Below are positions 25,366 through 34,562 of a stretch of 64,000 nucleotides of DNA, piece by piece. The notes beneath the pieces were generated by a model. The model ran no database searches. It was not told the DNA's origin and saw only the letters and a program-made list of their open reading frames with translations. This DNA is from Synaphobranchus kaupii. Taxonomy: Eukaryota; Chordata; Actinopteri; Anguilliformes; Synaphobranchidae. Numbering within the stretch: position 1 is the stretch's first letter; the number at the start of each line of letters is the position of its first letter. The stretch covers positions 10,171,109-10,235,108 of the forward strand of contig CM056389.1 in assembly GCA_029718625.1 (NCBI GenBank). Reading direction: 5' to 3'. The translations under genes and the position numbers were made by a program.

Positions 25366-28332
25366 GCTGTAAGTTGCAAGAGGTGTGTTTGTACGCGTAG
25401 AAGCCGTTTGAGGTGTGGTTCCTTGTGAGCGTCTGCAAGCTATTCGTGATGAGGCTGTGCCTAGCATGTGTGCTAGAGCAGGAAGTTGCTGTTGCGCTCT
25501 GACACAAACGCTGCTCCCCCGCCCCCTCCACACCATTTAAACACACTGCGGCTTCCTGTTCTCCAGGCTTGGAGCCCCGTCCCAGTGGGGCGCTAGTTAC
25601 AACACCAGCTTCTGCACAGGCCAGGCATGCTCTTACACTTTAATATGTGTTTATATGTCCCCACAATGCACGTTGTGTCCTCACAACGCCAGCCTCCTTA
25701 CAGGGACTGCCGTTACACTTTCACACACGCGAGCGCAAATGCACGTCCATGTTTTTATGTCTGTGTGCGTGCGTGCGTATGTGTTAAAGCAGGCTTTTCC
25801 AATGGATCTAGAGTATGCCTGTGTGTTGAGGTTTTTGTTTCAGATGAACCCTTGACTGATCAGGATTGTTGGGTGTACAGACTGTGTGTGCCTGTTCGTG
25901 TCAACGGCTGAAACAGGAACCCATAACTCAATATCGCCTTCTAAAGCGCATTCATCACATCCGACAGAATGCCTAACGGACCTCACAACCTGGCGGAAAC
26001 CTCACAGCCACACCACACTGCTCACTCCTAACATTACGACCTCAAATCACAGCCATTTAGCAGACTGTTGCCTCATTCAGAGTGAGTTTTGCATTTTTTT
26101 AATTTATTTTTTTAACATAGTATCCATTTCTACAGCTGGATATATACTGAAGCAGAGCAGTACCGTGCTCAAGGGTCCAACCGCAGTGTCCTACCTGGGA
26201 ATCGATCCTGCAACCTTTCGGTTACAAGCCCAGCTCCCTAAGCATTATGCTACACTGCAGCCCTAAGAGGCACAAAGCAGGCCGTACGTGTGAGCGGATG
26301 TAATTATGGCTTCCGCTCACCTGCTTTTATTTTAGGAGTAGAAAGTATTGAAAGTGACAACCGCAGGGGGTGATGGGTAAGTATGGGGGGGGGGGGGGGT
26401 ATGTGTCATGGGTCACGCATTAAGATTTCAAGATTAACGTCTTCTGGTAAACTGAGAGCTGATAGGTCATCTTCACTCTTACCACAAGCAGATACGCATC
26501 CAAAATTACTTCCTGTCCTTCCATTAGTCACGTGTGAACGGCTATTCTTAGACCTCTCCTCGTTCTCTGCCTCTCTCTCTTTCTCTCATTCTTTCTGTAC
26601 TGACCAGCAGTGGCAGTGGAGAGGAATCCGCAACTGGTTAAGCCCCGCCCCCAAAAGACCAGGCTTTTTATACCGTGACCGTTCCAACAGGAAATGTAAC
26701 CTGCCGGCCTCTTTCTCTGCGTGCTCTATAGTTGAACTGGTAACAGAGGAGAACCACAAAGCTAACAAACCTTCTTCTCATCATAGACACTTCCTCAGAG
26801 AAAGGAGGTCAATGAGTTCTAACCACAGTCACTGTTCTTGACTCTTCCAGGGTATGAAACTTCTTCTTTTATCACCCATTGCCCAGAGTGGTTTTTGGAT
26901 TCTAAAAATCACCAGCCATTTTCAACATTTTACCAGCCACACCACCTTTTACAATATCTTACCAGCCACAAGATATCTGGCTGGTGTTAATTTCACACCC
27001 TGAATTAACAATTAAAACAATTAAAAAGTCTTCTGAGAGTGGGTGGACTAGCCTTGGCTTTGATATCAAAGCCTCATTCATCTTACATGAGGAAGGCAAG
27101 TAAATTAATTTAATATGAGCTAAAGGCACCACCCAGAGTCTCAGATATTAATGTTACACAACAAACAGTTGCTCGCCTTGTATTGCTTCCAGCATTACAC
27201 GGCGAGCCCGTTCCTCTTGTCAGCTCTTTAAAGAGATACTGCACAGCCTTTTCTAAGGCCTTTTTTACCGCTTCAATTTGAACTGGAACTTGTGAGTAGG
27301 TGTGGTCATATGACGATGGTGCCACGTAGTCATATTATGAATATTCATACGGTCAAGGAGTGAAAGGGTGTGTCGATATAAGTCGTAATATTAACGTTAG
27401 CAGTAATACAAAGCAATTCGCATTTGAACTTGAACTAGCTAGTTAGCAGTACAAGGGTCTCAGTCTCAAAGAGGAAAAAAAAAACGTTTGTCTCTGCTTT
27501 TATACCACGTGCCCAGCCGAGACCACCCCTAGGACCACCTCAACTCCACCCATTTTTATGTTAAGGATCTCGTGACGTCACGAACCCCCGGAAACCAGCG
27601 TATTGGTAAGCCTACACAGAAACTCAGAAAACATCCATTTTGACTAAACATGAGATTTTTGGACAAAAACAGTTGTGTACGATCACAATCTAACCCAAAA
27701 CATCGGTTTTCAACGGGAAAAGTCCGTTTTTGACTGCAGTATCACTTTAACGCACGGGACCGCTTTGCTGAGTGGGAGACGGAGGCAGCTCTTCATTAAC
27801 GGCGGAAGCGGGAAGCGGGAACTCTTGAGACGCACACGCACAGCCTCGCCCCGCTCAGACAGGAAGCTGCACGGCGACGCGCGTCTGCAGCAGTCTGCAC
27901 CCGTTCTCGCCTCCGCATGCTGCAACCTCCGTTTGCGTCTGCAAACCCGGAGCGACCGCAGCGCAGGCGCGAGTCGCCGAGCAGGGACCTGGGCCAATCG
28001 GGCCAACCCATACCTCCCCCTGCGTGTTTGTGCACTATCTGAGACTGTGCAGATGGCAGATCAAAGTTTATACCTTCCATGCACATCCTGTAACAATATA
28101 CAGTGCATGTTGGGCTGCAGAGGTACAGTAAATAGCCGTCAGCCGGAACTTGTCCTGTACTCGAAGGCTGTTTCTCTGAACTGGACTTTACTGACTCAGT
28201 GCACATAAACCCTGTTAGTGGGCAGATATTCTTGGAGAGGCAGATTGACGAACATTGAGGCTTCCTCCAGATGGCAAAGATATCTATCAAGGGCCTGCAA
28301 CCACAGACACACACACACACAAACAAACACAC

Positions 28333-28371
<39 letters not shown>

Positions 28372-30013
28372 TCTTGCTCTAAAACTCATTGATTTGTCAC
28401 ATCGGTTTTTATGTAGAGATTCACTGGAGAACCAAGTGGACGCTCTACCGGAATGACCGTACCACTGTATGAAGAGAACACCCTCCTCTGCTTGGCACAA
28501 CGCTATATTTAGTCCTACTATACTTACTACTAATACAGCCAAGTGCAACTGATGAGCATCACATGGAAAGATAATAATTGCTATTAAAAAATAACATACG
28601 GCGATATTAACATCGGCAGCTTGTGGCTTCTCTGCCTAAAGACGCAATCGTCAACAATAGCTCAATACTGCCCCACAGTGGTGACACTACTGCCCTGCAG
28701 TTTAAACTTGAAAGCATTGCCAGATACCCGATACCTCGACGAGTGAATTAATTACAACAGGGGTTCCCAAACCGGTCCTGGGGGACCCCTGTGTATGCTT
28801 GTTTTCGTTGCAACCACAGTTGCAATCCCAGAATTTTAACAAGCTGTTTCTTTTTCTTAATTAGGTGCTTGTCATGTTTGGAGGCTTGTCATGTATTCAC
28901 CCTCTTAAGACTCATTATATCATAAATAGCTATGGATGCCATGTAGAATAAACACCCCATGTTCACATTGTGCTTATTGTGCTATATTATTTTAAAAAGA
29001 TAAGAAAATGATTTAACAGATCCATTTAAAGACTGATTTGAATCAATAGGCTCCTAATTGGTGAAAGTGTGGACACATGGCCACTAAAACTAACCATTTC
29101 GTAGATAATGAAGAATTCAAACACAAAGCAAATGATAACGAGCCAAACCTGCATTGTGTTAATAAGCTTAAAGAAAAAATTGAGTTAAACACATGTGTTC
29201 AACAACCTAATTAGGAGCCTATTGATTCACTTCACTCTTTAATCTGAGTGAAAATACATTATTTTGTAACCTCTTTTTATGTAATTGTTGCAATATAGCA
29301 CAATAAGCACAACGTGAACATGGGGAGTTTGTTCTACATGGCATCCATAGCTATTTCTGACATAATGTGTCTTAAGAGGGCGAATAATTCCTCCAAACAT
29401 GAAAAGCACCTAATTAAGAAAAATTAACAGCTTGTTAAAATTCTGGGATTGCAACTATGGTTGCAACGAAAACCAGCATACACAGGGGTCCCCCAGGACC
29501 GGTTTGGGAACCCCTGAATTACAACACAAGGCCATTGTGACTAATCTCTCAAAGCGAGTGCCAATACCACATACCACATATATTGAGTTTAAAAGCAACA
29601 AAGTAGGTAGAAGATGAAATGCATTGTGTGGACATTACAAGAGGGCACATCATGTCACCAATCTTCTCAAATGTTGGGACATTGAAGGACTGTTCTAGAA
29701 GATTTATTTAAAATTTTTTTAAATTACCCGCAATGCAAAATTCCACATATTTGCCTTTGTATTCTGGTGCCTCAATCGATTCCATAAAAACGCCTGGGGG
29801 TATTCTAACTTTTTTGTGATTATGCAAACTTTGGTTTTGATCGTTCATTATCATGCATGCCGTTTGTGCACTGGCGTCTGAAGATGGCAGCAGTCTTGGG
29901 AGGGGTTTACTGGCTTTGGAACGCGGCAGAAACAGACTTTGTTCAGACACCGTTCCCTGATGGGATCTCAGACTGCAAACACACAGACAACCATTCTACA
30001 CCAAACATTTGAT

Positions 30014-30067
<54 letters not shown>

Positions 30068-30078
30068 ACATACATGCT

Positions 30079-30114
<36 letters not shown>

Positions 30115-30118
30115 TGCT

Positions 30119-30160
<42 letters not shown>

Positions 30161-32304
30161 AGGTGGATTACTGTACCTCAGGACTAAGTGAGTACTTCTT
30201 AATGACCTGCCACAGCCTGCAGGTGATGGTCATGTGACCAAGTGCGCAGGCGATGAACACGATGAAGCCGTTCTTGTGCAGATCTGCGAACGACGCAGCA
30301 GAGCGCACACTCGTGAGAGAAATCACCTTAAAACCAGCAGCCAATTAAAACCCAACAATCAACTTCACATCAGTCAACTGCGTCATTAACTTTTCGTTGA
30401 TCAATTATGTGCTGAGTAACAGTAGGTCTCTTTGAAGGACATACAGGTGAACATTAGTGTTATGTAAACTCACTGTATGTCTCTTTGAAGCAGATATCGG
30501 TGAACATTAGTGTTATGTAAACTCACTGTATGTCTTTTTGGAGGAGCAGTAGTGCAAATGAATCTCACTATCTTTCGTTGGATGAGACGTAGGTGAGCAG
30601 TAGTGTAATGTAACCTCACCGTATGTCTTGTTGGAGGAGCATTAGTGTAATGTAACCTCACCATATGTCTCGTTGGATGAGACGTAGGTGAGCATTAGTG
30701 TAAAGTAAACTCACTGTATGTCTTGTTGGAGAAGCAGTAGTGCAAATGAATCTCACCGTACGTCTCATTGGAGGAAACGTAGGTGAGCAGTAGTGTAATG
30801 TAAACTCACCGTATGTCTCGTTGGAGGAGCAGTAGTGCAAATGAATCTCACTGTATGTCTCATTGGAGGAGACGTAGGTGAGCAGTAGAGTAATGTAAAC
30901 TCACCGTATGTCTCGTTGGAGGAGACGTAGGTGAGCAGTACTGTAATGTAAACTCACTGTATGTCTCATTGGAGGAGACGTAGGTGAGCAGTAGAGTAAT
31001 GTAAACCTCACCGTATGTCTCGTTGGAGGAGACGTAGGTGAGAAGCAGCAGGCCCAGGTTTTCTCCCAGGGCACAGGCCAGGTTGACGCAGCTGAGCAGC
31101 CACTCGGTCCAGCGCCTGGCGAAGCGTCCGCGGTAGAAGTTAAAGTAGGCGACGGCCACCAGGAACCTGGGGGCGGAGTGCAGGCCGATGCACACCCTCC
31201 AGATGTAGCGCTCCGGGGTCTGGCTGATGGAGGCGCTGATGGAGGGGAGGTAGTTGGGGACCTGGGGACAGCAAAGGGGGAAAAAATAAAGAGTGTAAAT
31301 CCATCAATCGCCTTCAACTCATCCAAAACAGTGCCGCCAGAGTCCTTACCAGGTCTAAGAAGTCAGCCCACATCACCCCCATACTCGCCCAACTCCACTG
31401 GCTTCCAGTCCAATATAGGATCAAATTCAAAGTTCTTCTCCTGACCTATAAAGCCCTAATAGGCCAAGGCCCCGCCTACCTCAGTGACCTCATCACCATC
31501 CACAAACCCTCACTCTCTCGCCGCTCTAGCCTTTCCCCACTGCTCTGCGTCGCCCCTACGCGCCTTCGGCCAATGGGGGATCCAGCCTTCTGCTCGTCTG
31601 CCCCTCGCCTCTGGTACTCCCTCCCTGACCACCTTAGAACAGCTCCCTCTATTGATGCTTTTAAAACAGGCCTTAAAACTATTTTTTACCGGCAAGCTTT
31701 CTTGTAAAGCTTTCATTTAAAATTTTTAATTCAAAATGGCTGCCGTGCATCAACCAAGTGTGTGGTGGCCTCCCTTCGCATGAAAGGTCCAAAATAAAGG
31801 CAATCTATTATTATTAGTAGTAGTAGTTGGCTTTAAAATACTTTCCATGCTTCCAAAATGAGTATCAGTTGTGTCTGGCATCAGGCATTTAAAATGTATG
31901 CACTCATACCATTTTTACTATAAAATCTCAAATCCTCTTGCAGGCAGATTGGATTCAGAAGCCATAATTATATCATATAATTACAATAATTACATCCCTT
32001 TGAAAATCATGATAATATTATTGTCATGGTGGGAGACCAGGAAAAACAATGAGTAGAAGGTGAGCAGGGTATTTGCACATTGTCTCAGTTGGACAATTTG
32101 GTGAGTTCCCTTAGGAATGGTGTGCTCGTGCACGTTCACCTGGCAGTGGGTAGCGGTGGAGTCCTCGAAATGGTAAAGCAAGGAGATTAAGATGCAGGAG
32201 ACCAATCCGCCGAGCGCCAGGAAGACTGTGGCCACAGCAAAGATTGTGAAAGGCAGCCTGAAAAGAGGCTTGTCTCGGTCCAGACCGTAAGGCCCTTGCA
32301 GCAT
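19523..32304 (-). CDS. pgap2: post-GPI attachment to proteins factor 2 (PGAP2/FRAG1)
   Basis: Minus-strand coding exons are 32304-32140, 31261-31012, 30283-30177, 20669-20561 and 19653-19523. Together they give 253 codons (human about 254) with consistent phases (0, 1, 0, 1) and GT/AG borders. PGAP2 is a Golgi multi-pass protein of the Frag1/DRAM/Sfk1 family needed for the stearate reacylation step of GPI-anchor remodelling, acting with PGAP3 (established knowledge). By eye there are about six hydrophobic segments, near residues 17-43, 73-95, 105-128, 142-160, 181-203 and 211-230. Family landmarks are LDRD near the N terminus, [34 protein letters not shown] and [13 protein letters not shown], ending PPEDKRF. 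The start ATG (32304) lies one base after an acceptor (TTGACAG), so a non-coding 5' exon is expected. The 9.5-kb intron 3 holds a Tc1-like transposon and a 1-kb minisatellite. Confidence 0.95.
19655..20012. repeat. GA-rich tract (polypyrimidine in PGAP2 sense)
   Basis: A nearly pure A/G stretch on the plus strand made of GAGAGG/GGGAGA units. On the transcribed strand of PGAP2 it is a C/U tract of about 350 nt joined directly to the last acceptor. Arg/Glu/Gly-rich frames across it are artefacts. Confidence 0.95.
20285..20546. repeat. 31-bp minisatellite in PGAP2 intron 4
   Basis: About eight copies of a 31-bp unit (CTACACCTAATCACCCCCTA, GATCTGATTGG). It starts about 15 nt past the donor of coding exon 4 in transcript sense. 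Confidence 0.93.
20561..20669 (-). CDS. pgap2: PGAP2 coding exon 4
   Basis: 109 nt, residues 175-210 plus one base: [20 protein letters not shown] through NNYCDPG. The acceptor is TCTCTGTGCAG and the donor AGGAA/GTGAGT. Minisatellites lie on both sides (20690-20975 upstream, 20285-20546 downstream in transcript sense). Confidence 0.94.
20690..20975. repeat. imperfect about 40-bp minisatellite in PGAP2 intron 3
   Basis: Repeated CACAAATGCCATCTCCATTC and TCAGATCACTCACAAATGCA units, roughly seven copies with variants. It begins about 20 nt upstream of the acceptor of coding exon 4. Confidence 0.85.
21113..22196. repeat. 36-bp minisatellite in PGAP2 intron 3
   Basis: About 30 highly uniform copies of a 36-bp unit (AGTCTATAATTCTCATTGCA, CATACTGGTAGCTTGT). 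Variants (AGCTTGT, AGCCTGT, AGATTGT plus AGTATATAAT) are interspersed. Because 36 is divisible by three, open frames of 376 and 401 codons run through it on the minus strand. They are pure repeat translations with no recognised domain. Confidence 0.97.
22290..22850 (+). pseudogene. degenerate non-LTR retrotransposon ORF2 C-terminal part
   Basis: The translation [20 protein letters not shown], then [13 protein letters not shown], is typical of the C-terminal end of fish LINE reverse-transcriptase ORFs. It resumes after a SINE insertion (22424-22654) as [20 protein letters not shown], then [10 protein letters not shown]. The remainder is frameshifted. It lies inside PGAP2 intron 3 on the opposite strand. 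Clade not assigned. Confidence 0.65.
22424..22654 (+). mobile_element. tRNA-derived SINE (DANA/Mermaid-like), nested in a LINE
   Basis: It starts GCGGCACGGTGGTGCAGTGG (box A-like). A box B-like GGCTCGAATCC follows, and then the GTGTGGAGCGGG segment typical of this fish SINE group. It ends in an AATAAA-rich tail. It interrupts the LINE reading frame, so it is the younger insertion. Confidence 0.75.
23186..23310 (+). mobile_element. tRNA-derived SINE, 5' part (split by Tc1 element)
   Basis: GCAGTGTAGTATAATGGTTA (box A region), GGTTGCAGGTTCAATTCCCA (box B region) and TTGTACCCTTGAGCAAGGTA are characteristic. The 3' part continues at 24956-25052 after the Tc1 insertion. Related copies are at 26130-26265 (reverse), 34196-34325, 34787-34901 and 58420-58580 (reverse). 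Confidence 0.75.
23311..24953 (-). mobile_element. complete Tc1-like transposon
   Basis: 1643 bp, flanked by TA at 23309-23310 and 24954-24955. The inverted ends of about 145 bp both start CAGTCAAGCCGGAAAGTCTC and match at roughly 90 percent by eye. A single transposase frame (24549-23530) fills the interior. It lies inside a SINE in PGAP2 intron 3, in the PGAP2 orientation. Confidence 0.95.
23530..24549 (-). CDS. Tc1/mariner-family transposase, DD34E
   Basis: 339 codons without interruption, the usual length for Tc1-like transposases (about 340). The N-terminal paired-like helix-turn-helix DNA-binding region (about 1-110: [35 protein letters not shown]) includes the GRP-type linker RPGRLAKL. 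The catalytic core shows [12 protein letters not shown] (first D), [13 protein letters not shown] (second D) and [13 protein letters not shown] (E), with exactly 34 residues between the second D and E. It ends [11 protein letters not shown]. It catalyses cut-and-paste transposition into TA. The open frame and similar ends suggest a fairly young copy. Activity is untested. Confidence 0.96.
   Translation of the reverse strand: MGSKELSADLRNRIVSRHRCGEGYGKISAALQVPKSTVATIIRKWKKFGTTKNLPRPGRLAKLSNRGRLALAREVSRNPRVTLTELQRILVEMGEPFRRSTIQAALHQSGLYGRVARRKPLLSKRHITARLEFTKRHLEDSQTMRIKILWSDETKIEHFGLNTKRHVWRKPGTAHHLANTIPTVKHGGGSIMMWGCFSAAGMGRLVLIEGKMNAAKYTEILEENLLQSALDLRLGRRFTFQHDNDPKHTAKRTNEWLRRKSVHVLEWPNQSPDLNPIEHLWKELKMAVYRRSPSNLMELARICQEEWAKMSRNKCAKLVASFPRRLEAVIAAQGAATKY
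24956..25052 (+). mobile_element. tRNA-derived SINE, 3' part
   Basis: It continues the SINE cut by the Tc1 element (TCCAGCTGTAAAAATAGATA) and ends with the common fish tail AAGTCGCTCTGGATAAGAGC, GTCTGCTAAATGCCTGTAAT. Confidence 0.75.
25150..25385. repeat. GT-rich microsatellite region
   Basis: Irregular GTGTGTAAGCTGTTTGG units (several near-repeats at 25250-25335) lead into a pure (GT)n tract at about 25335-25363. Thr/His-rich minus frames are artefacts. Confidence 0.85.
25386..26117. other. PGAP2 intron 3, nothing recognised
   Basis: No exon, RNA gene or clear mobile element is seen in this part of the intron. Confidence 0.4.
26118..26270 (-). mobile_element. tRNA-derived SINE, reverse copy
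   Basis: Reverse complement of the SINE seen at 23186: CTGGGAATCGATCCTGCAAC contains the inverse box B, followed by TCGGTTACAAGCCCAGCTCC and CTACACTGCAG at the head end. Confidence 0.75.
26848..27002. mobile_element. MITE of the CAGGGYRTGAAATTAAC family, internally deleted
   Basis: Left end CAGGGTATGAAAC and right end TTAATTTCACACCCTG (inverse CAGGGTGTGAAATTAA) enclose CCAGCCATTTTCAACATTTT. Sister copies are at 32417-32618, 49818-50172 and 63738-63900. Confidence 0.65.
27003..27740. other. PGAP2 intron 3, nothing recognised
   Basis: No supported feature. A short A-run occurs near 27473-27485. Confidence 0.4.
27741..28015. promoter_or_regulatory. CpG-rich intronic segment
   Basis: By eye this segment is much richer in CG dinucleotides than the surrounding intron (for example GCACGGCGACGCGCGTCTGC and GCAGGCGCGAGTCGCCGAGC). 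It could be an intragenic promoter or enhancer, or a diverged GC-rich repeat. No known exon is found within it. Confidence 0.3.
28304..28369. repeat. (CA)n microsatellite
   Basis: Imperfect then pure CA repeat with one AAACAAA interruption. Confidence 0.95.
28758..29516. mobile_element. foldback hAT-like element with perfect 8-bp target duplication
   Basis: 759 bp, flanked on both sides by AATTACAA (28750-28757 and 29517-29524). The ends CAGGGGTTCCCAAACCGGTC are inverse complements, and the inverted arms run well inward on both sides (for example GCAATCCCAGAATTTTAACA against its inverse near 29440, and the GGCTCCTAATT region). No transposase frame is present. The terminus and 8-bp duplication identify the hAT superfamily. 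Confidence 0.9.
30015..30155. repeat. (CA)n microsatellite near a PGAP2 donor
   Basis: Three CA blocks separated by TACATGCTAG-type interruptions. In PGAP2 sense it is (GT)n beginning about 20 nt after the donor of coding exon 3. Confidence 0.97.
30177..30283 (-). CDS. pgap2: PGAP2 coding exon 3
   Basis: 107 nt completing codon 139 (Asp) and encoding [17 protein letters not shown] through KYSLSPE (to residue 174). The acceptor is TTCGCAG and the donor GAG/GTACAG. A (GT)n tract begins about 20 nt past the donor. Confidence 0.94.
30425..31046 (-). repeat. 53-bp minisatellite copied from the PGAP2 exon 2/intron 2 junction
   Basis: About ten to eleven copies. In PGAP2 sense each holds most of ACCTACGTCTCCTCCAACGA, GACATACGGTGAG, then TTTACATTACACTACTGCTC. 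The first part equals the 3' end of coding exon 2 ([10 protein letters not shown]) with its donor. The exon-proximal copies keep the donor almost intact. Distal copies are more diverged, some lacking the ACGTAGGTGAG part. Confidence 0.93.
31012..31261 (-). CDS. pgap2: PGAP2 coding exon 2
   Basis: 250 nt, residues 56-138 plus one base. It begins [20 protein letters not shown] and ends [10 protein letters not shown] with donor ATACG/GTGAGG. The acceptor is CTGTCCCCAG. The last about 30 nt and the donor recur about ten times in the following intron (30425-31046). Confidence 0.95.
31303..31707 (+). pseudogene. L2-like LINE reverse-transcriptase C-terminal fragment
   Basis: A 135-codon open stretch (134 residues plus TAA): [54 protein letters not shown], then [20 protein letters not shown]. 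The LHWLPV and APRLWYSLP blocks are characteristic of L2/CR1-group ORF2 C-termini. It is 5'-truncated, as is usual for LINE insertions, and followed by a TTATTATTAGTAGTAG tail near 31806-31825. It lies about 40 nt beyond the acceptor of PGAP2 coding exon 2, on the opposite strand. Confidence 0.8.
32140..32304 (-). CDS. pgap2: PGAP2 coding exon 1
   Basis: 165 nt, residues 1-55, starting [15 protein letters not shown] and including the first membrane segment. It ends THCQ with donor CAG/GTGAAC. The acceptor upstream is TTGTTGACAG, one base before the ATG. Confidence 0.93.
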
Positions 32305-32416
32305 CCTGTCAACAATGCAACAGAACGGGTTGAGGACAGCGTTTTGTCAAGGTAGCATCCCAAACAACACGAGGAGGACCTAGGCTATTCTCGGTCTAGA
32401 AAACAGGACCCCTGAA

Positions 32417-32618
32417 CAGGGCATGAAATTAACTTTTTCACCCACTGGTCAGAGTGGCTTGTGGATTTTTAAAAAATCACCAGCCATTTTTAACATTTTA
32501 CCAGCCATATTAACATTTATCATATAACACAACTTGATTGGTTACCTGCCAATGTGGCTGCTAGAGTAGAAAATCGTACCAGCACTTGGCTAGTGGTGGG
32601 TGCTAATTTCACACCCTG
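32417..32618. mobile_element. hAT-like MITE with perfect 8-bp target duplication
   Basis: 202 bp, flanked by CCCCTGAA on both sides (32409-32416 and 32619-32626). Ends are CAGGGCATGAAATTA and (inverse) CAGGGTGTGAAATTAGC. It is non-coding and a sister of 26848-27002, 49818-50172 and 63738-63900. Confidence 0.9.
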
Positions 32619-32793
32619 CCCCTGAATCTAATTTGTCATCAGATGACATAAATGTGCATGCTATTCTGAATTCTACACGTATCACTGAACAATACAGTAT
32701 TTAGGAGAAGCAAGTTCCTGAAGCAAACACAAACAACTTTTTTTTTTTTGTGACATGAAAGTTTTGTTCCAGAAGTTGAAAGTTTTTTTTTTG

Positions 32794-33006
32794 TAAAGAA
32801 GAAAAATCGAGGCAGATATCCCGTATCAGAGATTGGAGATAAAATGGTTCACCACAGAGAAACAGCAGAGGCCTGATTAGGGAATGAGCCAGGATGTCCT
32901 TTGACTCCACTGCTATAAAGCTATCTCTGCATATGACCGTTGGACTAAGTTAAATGTTCAAACTAATTTCTAAGGATAAAACCTGTAAAGGACACTTTGC
33001 TAGTTA
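32794..33006 (+). repeat. source segment of a near-identical duplication
   Basis: 213 bp repeated at 34563-34775 with only two differences seen by eye (CTCTGCAT/CTCCGCAT and TCAAACTA/TCAACCTA). Confidence 0.93.
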
Positions 33007-33560
33007 GAAAGGATGTTTATTTTCAACGCTTGCCATCTCACTTCCCGGATACAGATATAACGTTAGCAAGGATATTTGCCTTTTTCTTCCGAATAACAGT
33101 CAACATTAGCTGCCAATGCTCGCTATATAACGTTATGTTACTGTGCTGCCCATCTAACGTTAGCTGGATACTATTACTAGAGTAAGACGATCGGCTATGT
33201 TTTCGTTAATTTTTGATTAGCTCAAATGTTTATAACTAAATAACGTTAGCCAACCCAGTGAGTTAAGTTAGCTGCAAACAATCCCACGTCGTATAAATTA
33301 GTTATTAGCTAGCGACACAAGGACTGATGTATAATACTAACAGTTACTATCTAAAGGTACATTTACCGGCTAAAACATACATAGCTGCTCTTGACTTTAT
33401 CCAAGTGAATAGAGGTCATAGACAGACATAGACCGTTATTAGCTATGTCCATTTCTGTTCTGTGAATAAACTATAGTTTTATTCCTTTAACTGATGAAAT
33501 GGGTAACAGCAGCTAAATACGTAATATTTGCTATTCCAACACGGTGGGCCTGAACGCTAT
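33007..33560. other. PGAP2 first intron or upstream region, TAACGTTA-rich
   Basis: No gene is seen. Motifs of the type TAACGTTAGC are strikingly frequent (near 33060, 33130, 33158, 33242). The same motif recurs around the NUP98 5' end. Confidence 0.4.
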
Positions 33561-33720
33561 AGTTACTTAAGCAGCCATGGCTGCGGACTGTGCTGCACCG
33601 CCCGCCCGGCTACCGTTACCTTACCTTCCCACGGGCTACCAAGCTGCGCTGCGGGACGAAGATGGATCAAAACGCGGCGACACGGGTGCAATGCTCCCGG
33701 CTCCCGGTAGTCAAATGTAG
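33540..33720 (-). promoter_or_regulatory. pgap2: candidate PGAP2 promoter and non-coding first exon
   Basis: A CpG-containing, GC-richer island in AT-rich DNA. On the minus strand it carries a strong donor, GTGGGAAG/GTAAGG, whose last exon base is at 33625. This fits the non-coding 5' exon required by the acceptor one base before the PGAP2 ATG. The transcription start is not visible. Confidence 0.45.
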
Positions 33721-34154
33721 CTTGCGATCAAAATCAACGGCTAACATAACAGCATGTTACACGATGCAAAGATAGCTAACGGTAGCTAAGGCAGCTCAAG
33801 AATAATAAAATAAGGTTTTAGCTAAGCGACAGATGTACCGGTCATAGAGTTAACGGTAATGTACAGCTGTTAACTGTGCCAACCCAAAAATCCGTCATTG
33901 AAAGCATTCAACAACTGGCTGGTAAGATAAGTGAAAAAATAAAAAATATGGCATATTTCTGAAAAAGGTAGCTAGCTAAGTTAGCTGCTATATTAATATT
34001 TATCACCATTTAACTGGCTCTAGCAGTCTTGGCGCCCTAACGTACCCGGAAGAGAACTGAACAGAGGCACACATGCAACCTTAGTACCGTTAGGTTAGTG
34101 ATCATCATTGTAGCTCCATTTAACTCCAACAGAATGTAACTAACGTTACTCCTT

Positions 34155-34330
34155 AAAAAATTATGTGTTAAATAAGTGTAGTGTGACAATGTACGATAAC
34201 GGGTAAGGAACTGGGTTTGTAACCGAACGGTTGCAGGTTCGATTCCTAGGTAGGAGGTAGTTGTACCCTTGAGCAAGGTACTTAACCTGAATTGCTTCAG
34301 TAAATATCCAGCTGCATAAATGGATGCCAT
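34155..34330 (+). mobile_element. tRNA-derived SINE
   Basis: GGTAAGGAACTGGGTTTGTA, GGTTGCAGGTTCGATTCC (box B) and TTGAGCAAGGTACTTAACCT match the 23186 SINE. The 5' head is partly eroded. Its first 115 bp (34156-34270) are duplicated at 34787-34901. Confidence 0.7.
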
Positions 34331-34562
34331 GTAAACATTAAAAAATGATGTCTTTTCACCACTGTTGCAGCTTCAAATCATAAATCGCTGCTGTTTGAGC
34401 AAAGTGGCCATTCTCCGAGGAAGGCTTCAGAATATATGTAATGGATCAGCTTTTTATGTAAATTTTAAAAATTGTGCGGCGTCTCTGAGTTATTCATAAT
34501 TTTCATTTTAATGACAAAAGATGGCTTTAAACCCATTTTTACATAAAATGACTTTTTTTTTT

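Noticed and set aside
27675..28548. 177-codon plus-strand and 250-codon minus-strand frames across the CpG-rich segment
   Set aside because: No domain similarity that I recognise. The minus frame passes through a CA/GT microsatellite. CG richness lowers stop frequency.
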